A stretch of DNA of 64,000 bases from Arthrobacter sp. 9AX. GTDB taxonomy: Bacteria; Actinomycetota; Actinomycetes; Actinomycetales; Micrococcaceae. The notes under the pieces are model-generated. The model saw nothing but the letters and a program-made list of their open reading frames with translations, was not told the origin of the DNA and searched no databases. How positions within the stretch are numbered: the first letter of the stretch is position 1; each line of letters starts with the position of its first letter. Location of the stretch: contig NZ_LR733293.1 in assembly GCF_902506095.1 (NCBI RefSeq), positions 2,768,487-2,832,486 on the forward strand. The letters are read 5' to 3'. Positions 43,681 through 52,984 of the stretch are shown here, piece after piece. The position numbers and the translations under genes are program-made.

Positions 43681-45012
43681 CTAGTGGTGGCTGACGCCGA
43701 GCGGGCGCCCCTTGGTTTCCTTGGCCAGCAGCACACCGATGGCTGAGATGACGCACAGGACCATGATGTAGATACCGATGGACCCTGCCCATTTGGTGGC
43801 CTGCAGGAGGGTTTCGGCGATGGTTGCGGCGAACGCCCCGCCCAGGATGGCGCCGAAGGCGTAGCCGATGGAGATGCCGGAGTACCTCACATTGGCCGGG
43901 AACATCTCCGCGTACATCGCGGACATGGGTCCATAGGACAGTCCAAGGCCGATGGTCAGGACGAACAGAGCAACGCCGTACAGCCAGATGTTCCTGGTGT
44001 CGATCAGTGCAAACATGGGGATCATCCAGGCGAAAACAATCGCGTAGCCGGTGAGGAACGTCCTGACCCGGCCGATGCGGTCAGAGAGCCACCCGCCCAC
44101 CAGCGTAAAGATCAGCCAGCCAAAGGACGCAAGCGTCGTGGCCAGGAGAACCTGGGGCGTGGGCATCTGCAAGGACCTGGTGGCGTAGGAGATAAAGAAC
44201 GCGATGAGCAGGTACCCGGCGGCATTGTTGCCGATGAAAATCATGGTGGAGTACAGGACCGGCTTTTTGTGGCTCCGGACCAGTTCACCCAGGGGCGCTT
44301 TGCTTTCCTGCTTCCGCGCGGCCATCTCCTGGAAGACCGGGCTTTCCGCGACCGCCCGCCGGATCAGGTAACCCACCACGATGAGGACGATGGAGAGCAG
44401 GAACGGCACCCGCCAGCCCCAGGCCGCGAAGTCTTCCTTGGACATGCTGCTGTTGAGGAAGAAGAGCAGGCCCGTGGCGAGGATCATCCCCACCGGCACA
44501 CCGATCTGGGGGTAGGCGCCGAAGAGGCCGCGCTTGTTCAGGGGTGCGTGTTCCACGGCCATCAGAGCCGCGCCGCCCCATTCGCCGCCTGCCGAGAATC
44601 CCTGGACGACCCGAAGGAGGATCAGCAGGACCGGCGCCCAGGCGCCGATCTGGGCATAGGTGGGCAGCATGCCGATCAGGGCGGTGGCGGCGCCCATCAT
44701 CACCAGGGTGAAGACGAGCATCGCCTTGCGTCCCAGCCGGTCGCCCAGGTGACCTGCCACCACGGCGCCCAGCGGCCGGAACAGGAAGCTGATGCCGATC
44801 AGGGCGAAGGAAAGGATCTGTGCCAGGCCTGGGTTGGACTGGTTCAGCGGTGCCAGGAACAGCGGCGACAGCAGTGTTGCTGTCAGCTGGGCAAAGATGA
44901 AGAAGTCGTACCATTCGATGGTGGTGCCGACCAGGGTGCCGGCCAGGACTTTGCGTTCCTCGCGCCGGGTGCTGGGCCCGGAGAGAGTATCCACCTTGGA
45001 AGGTGTGGTCAT
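43681..45012 (-). CDS. MFS transporter, metabolite:H+ symporter family
   Basis: 443 aa with 12 predicted helices. Seen: LVGTTIEWYDFFIFAQLTATLL in helix 1, FLFRPLGAVVAGHLGDRLGRKAMLV (MFS loop motif GDRLGRK) and RVVQGFSAGGEWGGAALMAVEH, all characteristic of MHS members such as ProP and ShiA (recalled). It takes up an organic acid or osmolyte with protons. Start 45012 has GGAG 8 nt upstream; an ATG six codons earlier lacks one. Divergent from an IclR regulator, which probably controls it. Confidence 0.92.
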   Translation of the reverse strand: MTTPSKVDTLSGPSTRREERKVLAGTLVGTTIEWYDFFIFAQLTATLLSPLFLAPLNQSNPGLAQILSFALIGISFLFRPLGAVVAGHLGDRLGRKAMLVFTLVMMGAATALIGMLPTYAQIGAWAPVLLILLRVVQGFSAGGEWGGAALMAVEHAPLNKRGLFGAYPQIGVPVGMILATGLLFFLNSSMSKEDFAAWGWRVPFLLSIVLIVVGYLIRRAVAESPVFQEMAARKQESKAPLGELVRSHKKPVLYSTMIFIGNNAAGYLLIAFFISYATRSLQMPTPQVLLATTLASFGWLIFTLVGGWLSDRIGRVRTFLTGYAIVFAWMIPMFALIDTRNIWLYGVALFVLTIGLGLSYGPMSAMYAEMFPANVRYSGISIGYAFGAILGGAFAATIAETLLQATKWAGSIGIYIMVLCVISAIGVLLAKETKGRPLGVSHH

Positions 45013-45083
45013 TGAAACTCCATTGTTCATTGGCAGCGGGGCTGCGGACGCCTTAAGGATTACCGACAGAACGGTCAGTTAGT

Positions 45084-45096
45084 TAGTAGGGTACTA
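45084..45096. promoter_or_regulatory. Small palindrome TAGTA-GGG-TACTA
   Basis: A perfect 5-bp inverted repeat in the region shared by the transporter and the IclR gene; candidate operator or promoter part for the transporter. Confidence 0.35.
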
Positions 45097-45192
45097 CGAA
45101 AATGTGAGCCAGGGCACGCATTCCTGGCAATTTGATGTTCATGGCTTGCTCCCCGCAAAGCGGGAGCCGCGCCTGGAGGCGGGGTGCCACGA

Positions 45193-45207
45193 GTTCCATA
45201 TGCGAAC
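45193..45207. promoter_or_regulatory. Semi-palindrome GTTC-N7-GAAC upstream of iclR
   Basis: GTTCCATATGCGAAC lies 30 bp before the IclR -10 box, where the -35 would be. IclR proteins often bind such short GTTC/GAAC-type repeats; autoregulation is inferred. Confidence 0.4.
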
Positions 45208-45249
45208 AGACGCTTCGCTATCCGGATGCCGCCGCCTAGGATGGACACC

Positions 45250-45984
45250 ATGACTTCCACCGCTGCTGCCCCCGCCGGACCTGCGCCGGCGCCGGCTTCG
45301 CCCTCCCAGACGCTGTCGCGGGGCATCCGCGCCCTGGAAATCCTGGCAGCGGCCCCCGGCCCGCTGACCATTGCCGAACTTGCCGACGCCATGGGTGTCC
45401 ACCGCTCCGTGGCTTACCGGATCCTGCGCACCCTGGAAGACCACTCCCTGCTGGTCCGGGACGACGCCGGGCGGGTCCAGCCCGGTCCCGGCCTTGCTGT
45501 CCTGGCGCGCGGTGTTTCCAGAAACCTGCAGAGCGCGGCCCTTCCCGAACTGACGCAGTTGGCCAACACTTTGGACATGACAGCTTTCGTGGCGCTGTGG
45601 GACCACCACGACTGCATCACCCTGGTCACCGTGGAGCCCAGGCACTCCGGGGCCACGGTGGCGCAGCACCCCGGCACCCGGCATCCCATCAACGCCGGCG
45701 CACCCGGCATCGCCATCCAGTCGGCGCTGACCGAAGCGGAGTGGGACCGCCTCGAGACCGGCGTCGCGTACCGGCCGGAGGCTGCCGAGGCCCGGCGCAC
45801 CGGATACTCCGCCAGCCACGACGAAGTCATCGCGGGCGTCTCCTCACTGGCGGCACCGGTCCGGGTTCCGGGCGGACGCCCGGCAGCGCTCGCCGTCGTC
45901 TACATCCGATCGGCCCACGATCCCGCGGTAGTGGGCGCGGCGCTGGCGGAAAGTGCGGCGAGAATCGAGCGGCAGCTCGCGTAA
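45250..45984 (+). CDS. IclR-family transcriptional regulator
   Basis: 244 aa. Winged helix QTLSRGIRALEILAAAPGPL then TIAELADAMGVHRSVAYRILRTLEDHSLL (residues about 18-62), and an effector domain ending in SSLAAPVRVPGGRPAALAVVY. The ATG at 45250 has TAGGAT exactly 7 nt upstream, pointing to a leaderless mRNA; ATG 45241 would overlap that box and is less likely. Divergent from the MHS transporter, so control of that uptake gene by its substrate is the simplest reading. Confidence 0.92.
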   Translation: MTSTAAAPAGPAPAPASPSQTLSRGIRALEILAAAPGPLTIAELADAMGVHRSVAYRILRTLEDHSLLVRDDAGRVQPGPGLAVLARGVSRNLQSAALPELTQLANTLDMTAFVALWDHHDCITLVTVEPRHSGATVAQHPGTRHPINAGAPGIAIQSALTEAEWDRLETGVAYRPEAAEARRTGYSASHDEVIAGVSSLAAPVRVPGGRPAALAVVYIRSAHDPAVVGAALAESAARIERQLA

Positions 45985-46006
45985 GACGCGGCCGCTCACA
46001 CCCAGT

Positions 46007-47425
46007 TCAGGCGCGGCGTCGTTGAAGTACGACGGCGGCCCCGGCACCCAGGAGGGCCAGGGCACCTGCCGCGCAGGCGGGGACGAGGAATGCCGCCGCG
46101 TAGCCATGATCCTGGGCGAGCCGGCCACCCACGGCTGAACCGATTGCGGTCCCCGCTACGATGCCGCTGGCCAGGGCAGTCATCACAACCCCCAGCCGCT
46201 CCGCAGGGGCCACCACCCCGCCGACAGCAAAGACGGTGACCATCACCGGCCCTACCGGGGCCCCGAGGATCAGCAGCACCACCACCATGGACCCCAGTGA
46301 CGCAGGCACCAGCAGGAGTACGGCCAGCGCTGCCATCAGCACAGCAGACACCACCCAACGCCAGGACAGGCCGAACTGCTGCGGCCAGTAGGCAACAGAG
46401 AGGGCGGCCGCGGCGGAGCTGAGCCCCATCACGGCATACAGCAGCCCGGCGATTTCAGAACTCGCGAAGTGCGCGGAAAAGGAGCTCAAGGCCGCCTGGG
46501 TGGAGCCAAAAAATGTGCCCATGCAGACCATGGCCGCCACCGGGACGGCGACGGCGGCGGGCACCCTGTGCGCACCCCCTTGTCCGGCCGTTACTTGCCC
46601 ATCCGTTACTTGCCCATCCGTTCGCTGGCCGGCCGGCAGAGCCGGGCGTTGCCGTCCGGCGGCAGCCGGGCGCCGGATTCCTCGGACTGCCCGGTGGGTG
46701 GGGTGCGCCGCGAAAGCGGGCACCAGCGTGATGGTCATGGCTGCAGCCAGTGCAAGCGGCAGCCAGGGCGCCAGGAGGCTTGCCAGGATTCCCACGAGGG
46801 CCGGGCCCAGCACAAAGGTGATTTCATCGGCGGTGCTCTCGTAGGACAGAGCCGTGTCGAGGTCGCGCCTGTTATCGGGCGCGCTCCCCTGTGAGGTCAT
46901 TGCCATCCACCGCACCCGGGCCAGGGGTCCCACCTGGGGGCAGCTGGCTCCGGAGAGGAACGCGGCGGCCAGCACCCCGGCAGCCACACGTCCGTCAGCG
47001 GGACTCCCAGGCGTTCCCAGGACAGCGGCGGCGAGGATCAGCGCAACCACCGCCACGGTGTTGAGGGCAGCCGCGGAGAGCAGCACGGGACGCTGGCCGC
47101 GCCTGTCCGCCAGGGTTCCCAGGACCAGGGCGCCCAGTGCAGAGCCGATGCCAACAGCGCCAGCCGCCGTGCCGCCCAGGGCGTAGGAACCGCTGTTCGA
47201 CGTGACCAGGGTCAGGGTTCCCACCGTGAGCATGGCCAGAGGCAGGCGGGCGAAGAGGCCCAAGGGGATAAAACTGCGGCCGGCAAGGTGCGGGAGCCTG
47301 GCGAACCGGCTGCCGGAAACGCCGTCCGGGCCACCGGAAGGGCCGGCGGCACCCGGGGGAAGATCCTTGGTGGCCGGTACATTCGGCGAAGGCTGGTGGG
47401 GAGAAAGGGAGGTCGAAGGTTTCAA
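46007..47425 (-). CDS. MFS transporter
   Basis: 472 aa, about 12 helices starting near residue 55 (ARLPLAMLTVGTLTLVTSN). Seen: ALGALVLGTLADRRGQRPVLL as the loop 2-3 motif, and a charged Gln/Thr/Gly-rich central loop at about 240-275 with repeats TDGQVTDGQVTAGQ. The only start in frame at the proper place is TTG at 47425, with weak SD. A far better SD (GGAGGAGGG) leads to an ATG at 47452 in the same frame, but that frame stops after four codons (TGA), five codons before the TTG. Either the tiny frame is a leader, or the start is mutated. The substrate is unknown. Confidence 0.8.
   Translation of the reverse strand: MKPSTSLSPHQPSPNVPATKDLPPGAAGPSGGPDGVSGSRFARLPHLAGRSFIPLGLFARLPLAMLTVGTLTLVTSNSGSYALGGTAAGAVGIGSALGALVLGTLADRRGQRPVLLSAAALNTVAVVALILAAAVLGTPGSPADGRVAAGVLAAAFLSGASCPQVGPLARVRWMAMTSQGSAPDNRRDLDTALSYESTADEITFVLGPALVGILASLLAPWLPLALAAAMTITLVPAFAAHPTHRAVRGIRRPAAAGRQRPALPAGQRTDGQVTDGQVTAGQGGAHRVPAAVAVPVAAMVCMGTFFGSTQAALSSFSAHFASSEIAGLLYAVMGLSSAAAALSVAYWPQQFGLSWRWVVSAVLMAALAVLLLVPASLGSMVVVLLILGAPVGPVMVTVFAVGGVVAPAERLGVVMTALASGIVAGTAIGSAVGGRLAQDHGYAAAFLVPACAAGALALLGAGAAVVLQRRRA
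46588..46617 (-). repeat. 15-bp tandem repeat in the MFS gene
   Basis: CCGTTACTTGCCCAT occurs twice in direct succession and a third, diverged start (CCGTT) follows. In frame it adds copies of five residues (TDGQV) to the cytoplasmic loop. Confidence 0.7.
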
Positions 47426-47547
47426 TTCCGGGCTCGTTCAGTCGTTGCGCATCGTCCCTCCTCCCGATGCGCTGAACCCGGTAACTGTCCCAGTATATCG
47501 GCCGTTTCCTGGCTACGGGGTTGCCGTGACCGGGCCTGCCTTCCGGG

Positions 47548-50500
47548 TCAGGCCGGGACGTCCAGGGCTTCGGAGATCCGCAGCGTGGACCCGTTGCGCC
47601 CCTTGAGCACCTGGAGCTGCATGCCGATCCGCTGCTTCATCTCCGCCACATGGCTGACCAGGCCCACCACCCGGCCGCCGTCCCGCAGGCCTTCGAGGGC
47701 GTCCATCACCTGTTCCAGGGACTGTTCATCCAGGCTCCCGAATCCCTCATCAACAAAGAGCGTCTCAATTTCCACGCCACCGGACTCCTGCTGGACAACG
47801 TCGGCCAGTCCGAGTGCCAGGGACAGCGACGCCATAAACGACTCGCCGCCGGAGAGCGTGGACGTGTCCCGGTGGTAGCCGGTCCATTGGTCCACCACTT
47901 CCAGGCCCAACCCTGACTTGGCGCCGCGTGCCGCTTTCGCGTCGCTGTGCTGCAGGAGGTAGCGTCCGTCACTCATGGCCACCAGCCGTTCCGAGGCGGC
48001 CAGGGCCACCTGCTCCAGGCGTGCTGCGAGGACATAGCTGTTCAGGCTCATACGGTAGGTGTTCTCTCCCCGGCCGGCTGCCGCATCCGCCAGGCCGGCG
48101 AGCATCCGGGCGCGGGCGGCGGGGCCCCGGGAGGAGCCGGCGAGTTCGTTGAAACCGGCAGCGATGGCTGTCAAAGATTCAAGGCAGCGCGCTGCCAGGC
48201 CGACGGCCACCTCGGCGTCCCGTGCTTCCTGCAGGGCAGTGGCAGCAGCTGCCTGCAGGGCGGGCAGCCGCTGGTGGTCCACCTCAATCCCGGCCTCCGC
48301 TTCCTCCAAGGCGAGCACCACCTCGTCCGAGGCGAACAGTTCGGCCACCCGGGCTGCCTCATCCTGGGCGGACCGTATGCCGGCTGCGAGTTCGGCCGCC
48401 TCGTTGCCCGGCAGCAGGTGTGCACGGGCTTCCTCCGCAGAAGCGAAGCCTGCCTGGGGCAGCGCCAGTTCCAGCTGCTCCCGGGCTTCCGCGGACTGAA
48501 CCCTGGCCGTGGCAAGACCAGACTGGGCTTCTACGGCTTTGTTCAGCATCGCGGCCGCGTTTTCCAGTGCCCGCAAACGCTGGGCAAGGTTGCGGTGTCC
48601 TGCCCTCAGCCCGGCCAGCGCCTGGTCCAGCGACGACGACTGTTCGGCGAGGTCAGCCAGGGACGATACCACTGTTGCGAGCTCGGCCTCAGCACTGGCC
48701 CGGGACGCCTGGGCTGCGGCGATGCCCGTTTCAAGGGCCTCAAGCCTCGACCGTGCGGCAGCGAGTTCGGCCACTGCCTGTTCGGCATCGGCTGCGGCCC
48801 GGCGTGCTTCCTCAGCCCCGCTGACGGCCTCTTCCATCGCGGTCCCGCCGCCTTGGCCGGCCAGGACCGCCACCAGCTGGTTTGCCTCGGCCAGCTGCTG
48901 GCCGGCACGGGCGAACTCGGCGTCGGCAGACTCATACAACTGATGCGCAGCTTCCTCTTCCTGTTCCAGCCCCGAGCCGCCTCCTCCGCCTGCCGCCGGC
49001 GAAGGGTGATCAAGGCTGCCGCATACCGGGCACTCTTCCCCGCCCACCAGCTTGGCGGCGAGCTCAGCTGCGGCATTGGCCAGTCGCTGCTCCCGCACAT
49101 CGAGCCAGCGCTGTTTGAGCTCCAGCTGATTTCCCCGTGTGCGGTCGTGTTCCAGATGTGCCGCATCCCGCTGTGCCACGGCTGCAGCGTAGCGCCGGAC
49201 CACGTCCAGCAGTTCCACTGCGGCCGTTGCTTCCTTCGTGCGCAGAGCGGCCGCCCCTGCCCGGACTTCAAGGGTTTCCAGCCCGGAAGTGAGGTGCGCC
49301 CGCTCGTCGAAAAGGGCCTGGACGCGACCGTCCAGTCCGGTATTGGCTGACTTGAGTTCCTGCTGTTTTCCTGTCAACTGCCGGTGCTTTGACCGGAGCG
49401 TCTTGAGGCGGTCTTCGTCGGGAAGCCTCGCCTCCACAACGGCCAGGAGGGAACGAAGCCGGTTCAACTCATCCGCGGCGCCGGGAAACAGCGCCGGTCC
49501 GCTGTCCTCATCAGCGGCAGGGTGGCCGGAACCCAGGTCCAGCTGCGCGAGTTCCGGGTCTTCGTCGGCGGCGAGGCGAAGCAGTGTGAACGCCGATTCC
49601 ATCGCCTCAGCTGCCCGCCGGACTTTGGCAGCGCCCGCGTCCACGCTGCGCAATTGCCCGGCAAGAACTTCCGCCTGGCGGTGCCGGCCAAGCCGAAGGC
49701 TCAGGTCCTCGACCCGCGGCAGGGCGTCCTGCACGGCGGCCTGCCTTGCTGTTGCCTCCTCCAGCCTGCGGTGACGGTCCCGGAGCGCAGCCTCCGCTTC
49801 AACGGCCCGCCTGCACTCCTGGTTTGCCGACTCTGCGGCCAACGCCAGCTTCGAAAGTTCACTCTTGCGTTCAGCAGCAGCTTCCACCAGCCACTCAAGG
49901 CGCGCCGCCCTGGGGTCCAACGCCGGTTCATCCGCCGCTGCGGCGTCCCCGGCCGGCCCGTCAGTGTCCCCGAGCTGCAGCGTTGCCGCTTCCGACTCCG
50001 CCCGGGCCGCCAGGAGTTCAAGCTGGCTGTTGAGGGCGGCCACTTCCTCCTTTGCTGCCTGTGCCTGCCGGGAGAGTTCCTGCTCCACGGCTTCGAAACG
50101 CTCAGTGCCGAAGAGTTTCTGCAGGAGTTCCAGCCGGTCTGTGGCCTTGGAGCGCAGGAAGGCGGCAAAATCGCCCTGCGGCAGCATCACTACGCGGGTG
50201 AATTGCTCACGGTCCATCCCCAGCAGGGCGAGGATCTCTGCCCCCGCTTCGTCATTGCGGGCGGACTTCTCCACCCATGCTCCGTCAACGCGTTCACGCA
50301 GGAGGGTTTTGGCCTGCTGGGTAGTGAACCCGTTTTTCCCCCGCGCGCTGGGCTTTTCCCAGGCGGGCGAGCGGGTGACCTCGAAACGGCGGCCCTGGGC
50401 GGAGAATTCACAACTCACGGCGGGTTCCTGGCCGGGCTCGGCGTGGTCGCTGCGGAGCCGTTTTCCGTCCTGGCGTGCTCCCGGCACTGAACCGTACAGC

Positions 50501-50652
50501 GCAAAGCAGATGGCGTCGAGCACGCTGGTTTTACCCGCGCCGGTGGGTCCGTTCAACAGGAACAGGCCATGGGCGCTGAGGGTGTCGAAGTCGATCTCCT
50601 CCGTACCGGCAAAGGGACCGAAACCGGAGATGCGGAGGCGGTGGATCCTCAC
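47548..50652 (-). CDS. sbcC: Exonuclease SbcC (Rad50-like SMC ATPase)
   Basis: 1034 aa. Walker A half RISGFGPF...LFLLNGPTGAGKTSVLDAICF near residue 35; long coiled-coil arms rich in Ala/Glu/Leu; a zinc hook CPVCGSLDHPSP near residue 545. Then the second arm, signature TLSGGESFMASLSLALGLAD, and Walker B TLFVDEGFGSLDEQSLEQVM (near residue 955). With SbcD it opens hairpins and trims DNA ends in repair. GTG start overlapping the sbcD stop by 4 bp. The hook Cys-X-X-Cys is intact. Confidence 0.95.
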   Translation of the reverse strand: MRIHRLRISGFGPFAGTEEIDFDTLSAHGLFLLNGPTGAGKTSVLDAICFALYGSVPGARQDGKRLRSDHAEPGQEPAVSCEFSAQGRRFEVTRSPAWEKPSARGKNGFTTQQAKTLLRERVDGAWVEKSARNDEAGAEILALLGMDREQFTRVVMLPQGDFAAFLRSKATDRLELLQKLFGTERFEAVEQELSRQAQAAKEEVAALNSQLELLAARAESEAATLQLGDTDGPAGDAAAADEPALDPRAARLEWLVEAAAERKSELSKLALAAESANQECRRAVEAEAALRDRHRRLEEATARQAAVQDALPRVEDLSLRLGRHRQAEVLAGQLRSVDAGAAKVRRAAEAMESAFTLLRLAADEDPELAQLDLGSGHPAADEDSGPALFPGAADELNRLRSLLAVVEARLPDEDRLKTLRSKHRQLTGKQQELKSANTGLDGRVQALFDERAHLTSGLETLEVRAGAAALRTKEATAAVELLDVVRRYAAAVAQRDAAHLEHDRTRGNQLELKQRWLDVREQRLANAAAELAAKLVGGEECPVCGSLDHPSPAAGGGGGSGLEQEEEAAHQLYESADAEFARAGQQLAEANQLVAVLAGQGGGTAMEEAVSGAEEARRAAADAEQAVAELAAARSRLEALETGIAAAQASRASAEAELATVVSSLADLAEQSSSLDQALAGLRAGHRNLAQRLRALENAAAMLNKAVEAQSGLATARVQSAEAREQLELALPQAGFASAEEARAHLLPGNEAAELAAGIRSAQDEAARVAELFASDEVVLALEEAEAGIEVDHQRLPALQAAAATALQEARDAEVAVGLAARCLESLTAIAAGFNELAGSSRGPAARARMLAGLADAAAGRGENTYRMSLNSYVLAARLEQVALAASERLVAMSDGRYLLQHSDAKAARGAKSGLGLEVVDQWTGYHRDTSTLSGGESFMASLSLALGLADVVQQESGGVEIETLFVDEGFGSLDEQSLEQVMDALEGLRDGGRVVGLVSHVAEMKQRIGMQLQVLKGRNGSTLRISEALDVPA

Positions 50653-51842
50653 AGCGAAGCCTCCTGCAGCCGGACGTTCTCCAGTGCGGCTGCGAGCGCC
50701 GCCTTTTCGGCGCCATCCGGGGTCCGTCCGCGCACGTGCTCCAGGAAGCCGCAGCACACGGCGTGGTCGTCCGGTGCTTCAGCCAGCCTGCTGCTGTAGG
50801 TGGAGGAGTTGCTTGCGGCGGCGCCCTGGGGATCGAAGGCGAGGACCAGGGTGTCCGGGAACCGTGTGCGGAGCTGGTCCATGGCCCGGGCGGGACGCTG
50901 GGGGTCGGTGAGGGTCACCTGGCAGTAGGCGGTTTCAGCCCATGAATGTTGGGGCGACTCAAGCAGTTCGGACAGGGGCCCCCGGAGCACGGCCAGTGTG
51001 CGCGGGGCGTCCCACAGGATTTCCTGGACCCCGTTCACACCGCCGGCATCAATGTCGATGAGCCAGGCGCCCTTCTGGTGCGACGCTTCCGAGAAGGAGT
51101 AGGCGATCGGCGATCCCGAGTACCGGACCCGGGGCGAGAGGGACTGGCGCCCATGCAGGTGGCCGAGGGCCGTGTAGCTAAAGCCGTCGAAGAGGTCCAG
51201 CGGCACTGCTCCCACCCCACCGATGCTGAGGTCGCGTTCGCTGTCCGAGCTGATCCCGCCGCTGGCAAACGTGTGCGCCAGCACCACCGAATGGACAGTT
51301 GCCGAAGCAGAGCGCCGTTCAATGTCCTGCCGGATCAGTTCTGTTGCCGCCCGGGTCACCTCGAAGTGGCTGGCAGCCTGGACGCCCAGCTGGTCGGCCA
51401 CAAGCCGCGGCTCAAGCCACGGGATACCGTAAATGGCCACCACGGCTCCGTCTGCACTGGAACCGTCTTTGGCAGCCGCGCTTCCGGCCGGAAGCAGCAG
51501 TGGCTGGTCCAGGCTGTCCAGCCGGGTCCGCAGGTGTACCCCGCCACGCTCCAGCAAGCGCGAAGCGAATCCCAGGCGGATGGCGGAGTCGTGGTTGCCG
51601 CTGGTCAGCACCACCTGGGCTCCTGCGGACGTCAGCCGGACCAGGGCGTCGTCCAGGAGGTGCACCACATCGACTCCCGGCAGTGCGCGGTCGTAGACGT
51701 CCCCCGCGATGAGGACAACGTCCACGGCATGCCGGTCAACGGCATCCACGAGCTGGTCCACAAAGGCCCGCTGCGCAGCCAGCATCCCGACGCCGTGGAA
51801 AGACCGGCCCAGATGCCAGTCCGATGTGTGAAGTAACCTCAT
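50649..51842 (-). CDS. sbcD: Exonuclease SbcD (Mre11-like nuclease)
   Basis: 397 aa. Mn2+-dependent phosphoesterase with motifs RLLHTSDWHLGRSFHG at the N-terminus, VLIAGDVYDRALP, VLTSGNHDSAIRLGFASRLL, then LAHTFASGG and TALGHLHGRQ supplying the metal ligands Asp, His and Asn. The C-terminal capping domain starts near residue 280. The partner sbcC overlaps its end. TAGCTT lies 6 nt before the ATG (51849-51854) and no SD is present, so the sbcDC mRNA is likely leaderless. Confidence 0.95.
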   Translation of the reverse strand: MRLLHTSDWHLGRSFHGVGMLAAQRAFVDQLVDAVDRHAVDVVLIAGDVYDRALPGVDVVHLLDDALVRLTSAGAQVVLTSGNHDSAIRLGFASRLLERGGVHLRTRLDSLDQPLLLPAGSAAAKDGSSADGAVVAIYGIPWLEPRLVADQLGVQAASHFEVTRAATELIRQDIERRSASATVHSVVLAHTFASGGISSDSERDLSIGGVGAVPLDLFDGFSYTALGHLHGRQSLSPRVRYSGSPIAYSFSEASHQKGAWLIDIDAGGVNGVQEILWDAPRTLAVLRGPLSELLESPQHSWAETAYCQVTLTDPQRPARAMDQLRTRFPDTLVLAFDPQGAAASNSSTYSSRLAEAPDDHAVCCGFLEHVRGRTPDGAEKAALAAALENVRLQEASL

Positions 51843-51909
51843 GGTTCTAAGCTATCGGCTGCCACTGACAGTTCCGGAAACCGCCGCAGCTGCCGGGATC
51901 CCGGCAGGG

Positions 51910-52821
51910 TCAGCCGCGCCTGCCGTCGAAGAATTCCTGTGCTTCGCTGGCTTCATTTTTTGTGGCCTTTGCGGCAGGCTCTTCCACCGTGTCCCCGGTC
52001 GGCTCATCAATCGGCGCCTCACCGTCATCGTCCGCACCGGCAACCAGGGTTTCTCCGGACGCGGCAGGACCTCCGCTGAAACTCCGGAACGCCAGCCCGG
52101 CGATGACCGCACCCGCCAGAGGAGCCACAACGAACACCCAGAGCTGCTCAAGAGCCCAGCCGGAGCTGAAGACTGCGGAGCCAATGGCCCGTGCAGGGTT
52201 GAAGGGCAGGTTTCCCACGGACAGCCCCAGCTGCAGCAGAACGGCGAAGGTCAGGCCAACAGCTACCGGTGCCGCGGAACGTCCATTGCTGTCCCGCCGG
52301 GCTGTCCCCAGGAAGACGGCGGTGATGATCGCGGCCCCGATCATCTCCAGCAGCAACACTGCTGCCAGCGGCGCCTGGATGATCGAATGCTCGCCGAAGC
52401 CCGCCGTCACCGTATCGAATGCCGCCCGGCTGTCCGCGATCCCGGGCAGCGTGCGCAGGACGCCATACAGGGCGAGCGCAGCCACCAGGGCACCGGCCAG
52501 CTGCGCTCCGGCATAGGCGGCGGCAGAGCCCGCGCGGATCCGGCCGGCCACCAGGTGGGCGGCCGTGATGGCCGGATTGAAATGGCCTCCCGAGACACGC
52601 CCGAAAGCAAGCATGGCCGCGGTCACGGCAAGCCCGGCAGCAAGTGCCGCAGGCAGCGGGCTGGACTGCGGGATGCTGAACAGCGGCACGCCGAGTCCGG
52701 CGAAGGCCAGGAAGAAGCTGCCGAACGCCTCGGCGACAAGCCGCGGCAGAAGCCTCGACTCCACTGCTTCAGCAAGGGAAGGCTCAAGTGCATCGTGACG
52801 GGCCGGAACGGGCGTGCTCAT
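51910..52821 (-). CDS. Aquaporin / MIP-family channel
   Basis: 303 aa. Six helices with the two pore motifs: GGHFNPAITAAHLVAGR near residue 77 and FNPARAIGSAVFSSGW near residue 195. It passes water or small neutral solutes such as glycerol. Beyond helix 6 there is an acidic tail of about 70 residues (GADDDGEAPIDEPTGDTVEEP) ending in RRG, unusual for the family and probably cytoplasmic. GAGGTC precedes the ATG at 52821; an upstream in-frame start eight codons earlier has no support. Confidence 0.92.
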   Translation of the reverse strand: MSTPVPARHDALEPSLAEAVESRLLPRLVAEAFGSFFLAFAGLGVPLFSIPQSSPLPAALAAGLAVTAAMLAFGRVSGGHFNPAITAAHLVAGRIRAGSAAAYAGAQLAGALVAALALYGVLRTLPGIADSRAAFDTVTAGFGEHSIIQAPLAAVLLLEMIGAAIITAVFLGTARRDSNGRSAAPVAVGLTFAVLLQLGLSVGNLPFNPARAIGSAVFSSGWALEQLWVFVVAPLAGAVIAGLAFRSFSGGPAASGETLVAGADDDGEAPIDEPTGDTVEEPAAKATKNEASEAQEFFDGRRG

Positions 52822-52984
52822 GGTGGTGACCTCAGAGGTAGGCAAAGGGGAAAGTCGCGGTCAGGCAACCCGGACATTATTCCAGCGCAGGCTGTGCGTT
52901 CGCTGGACAGCGGTCCCATACCGGACCAACAGCGGCGGCCGCCGGCGTCAGGCAACTGACGACGTCCACGGTAAATTTACAACC

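Noticed and set aside
40367..43792. A minus-strand open frame of 1141 codons
   Set aside because: It lies antisense to three clear genes (amino-acid permease, hydrolase, phosphoribosyltransferase), has repetitive Gly/Gln/Arg/His-rich composition typical of the complement of GC-rich coding DNA, and shows no domain.
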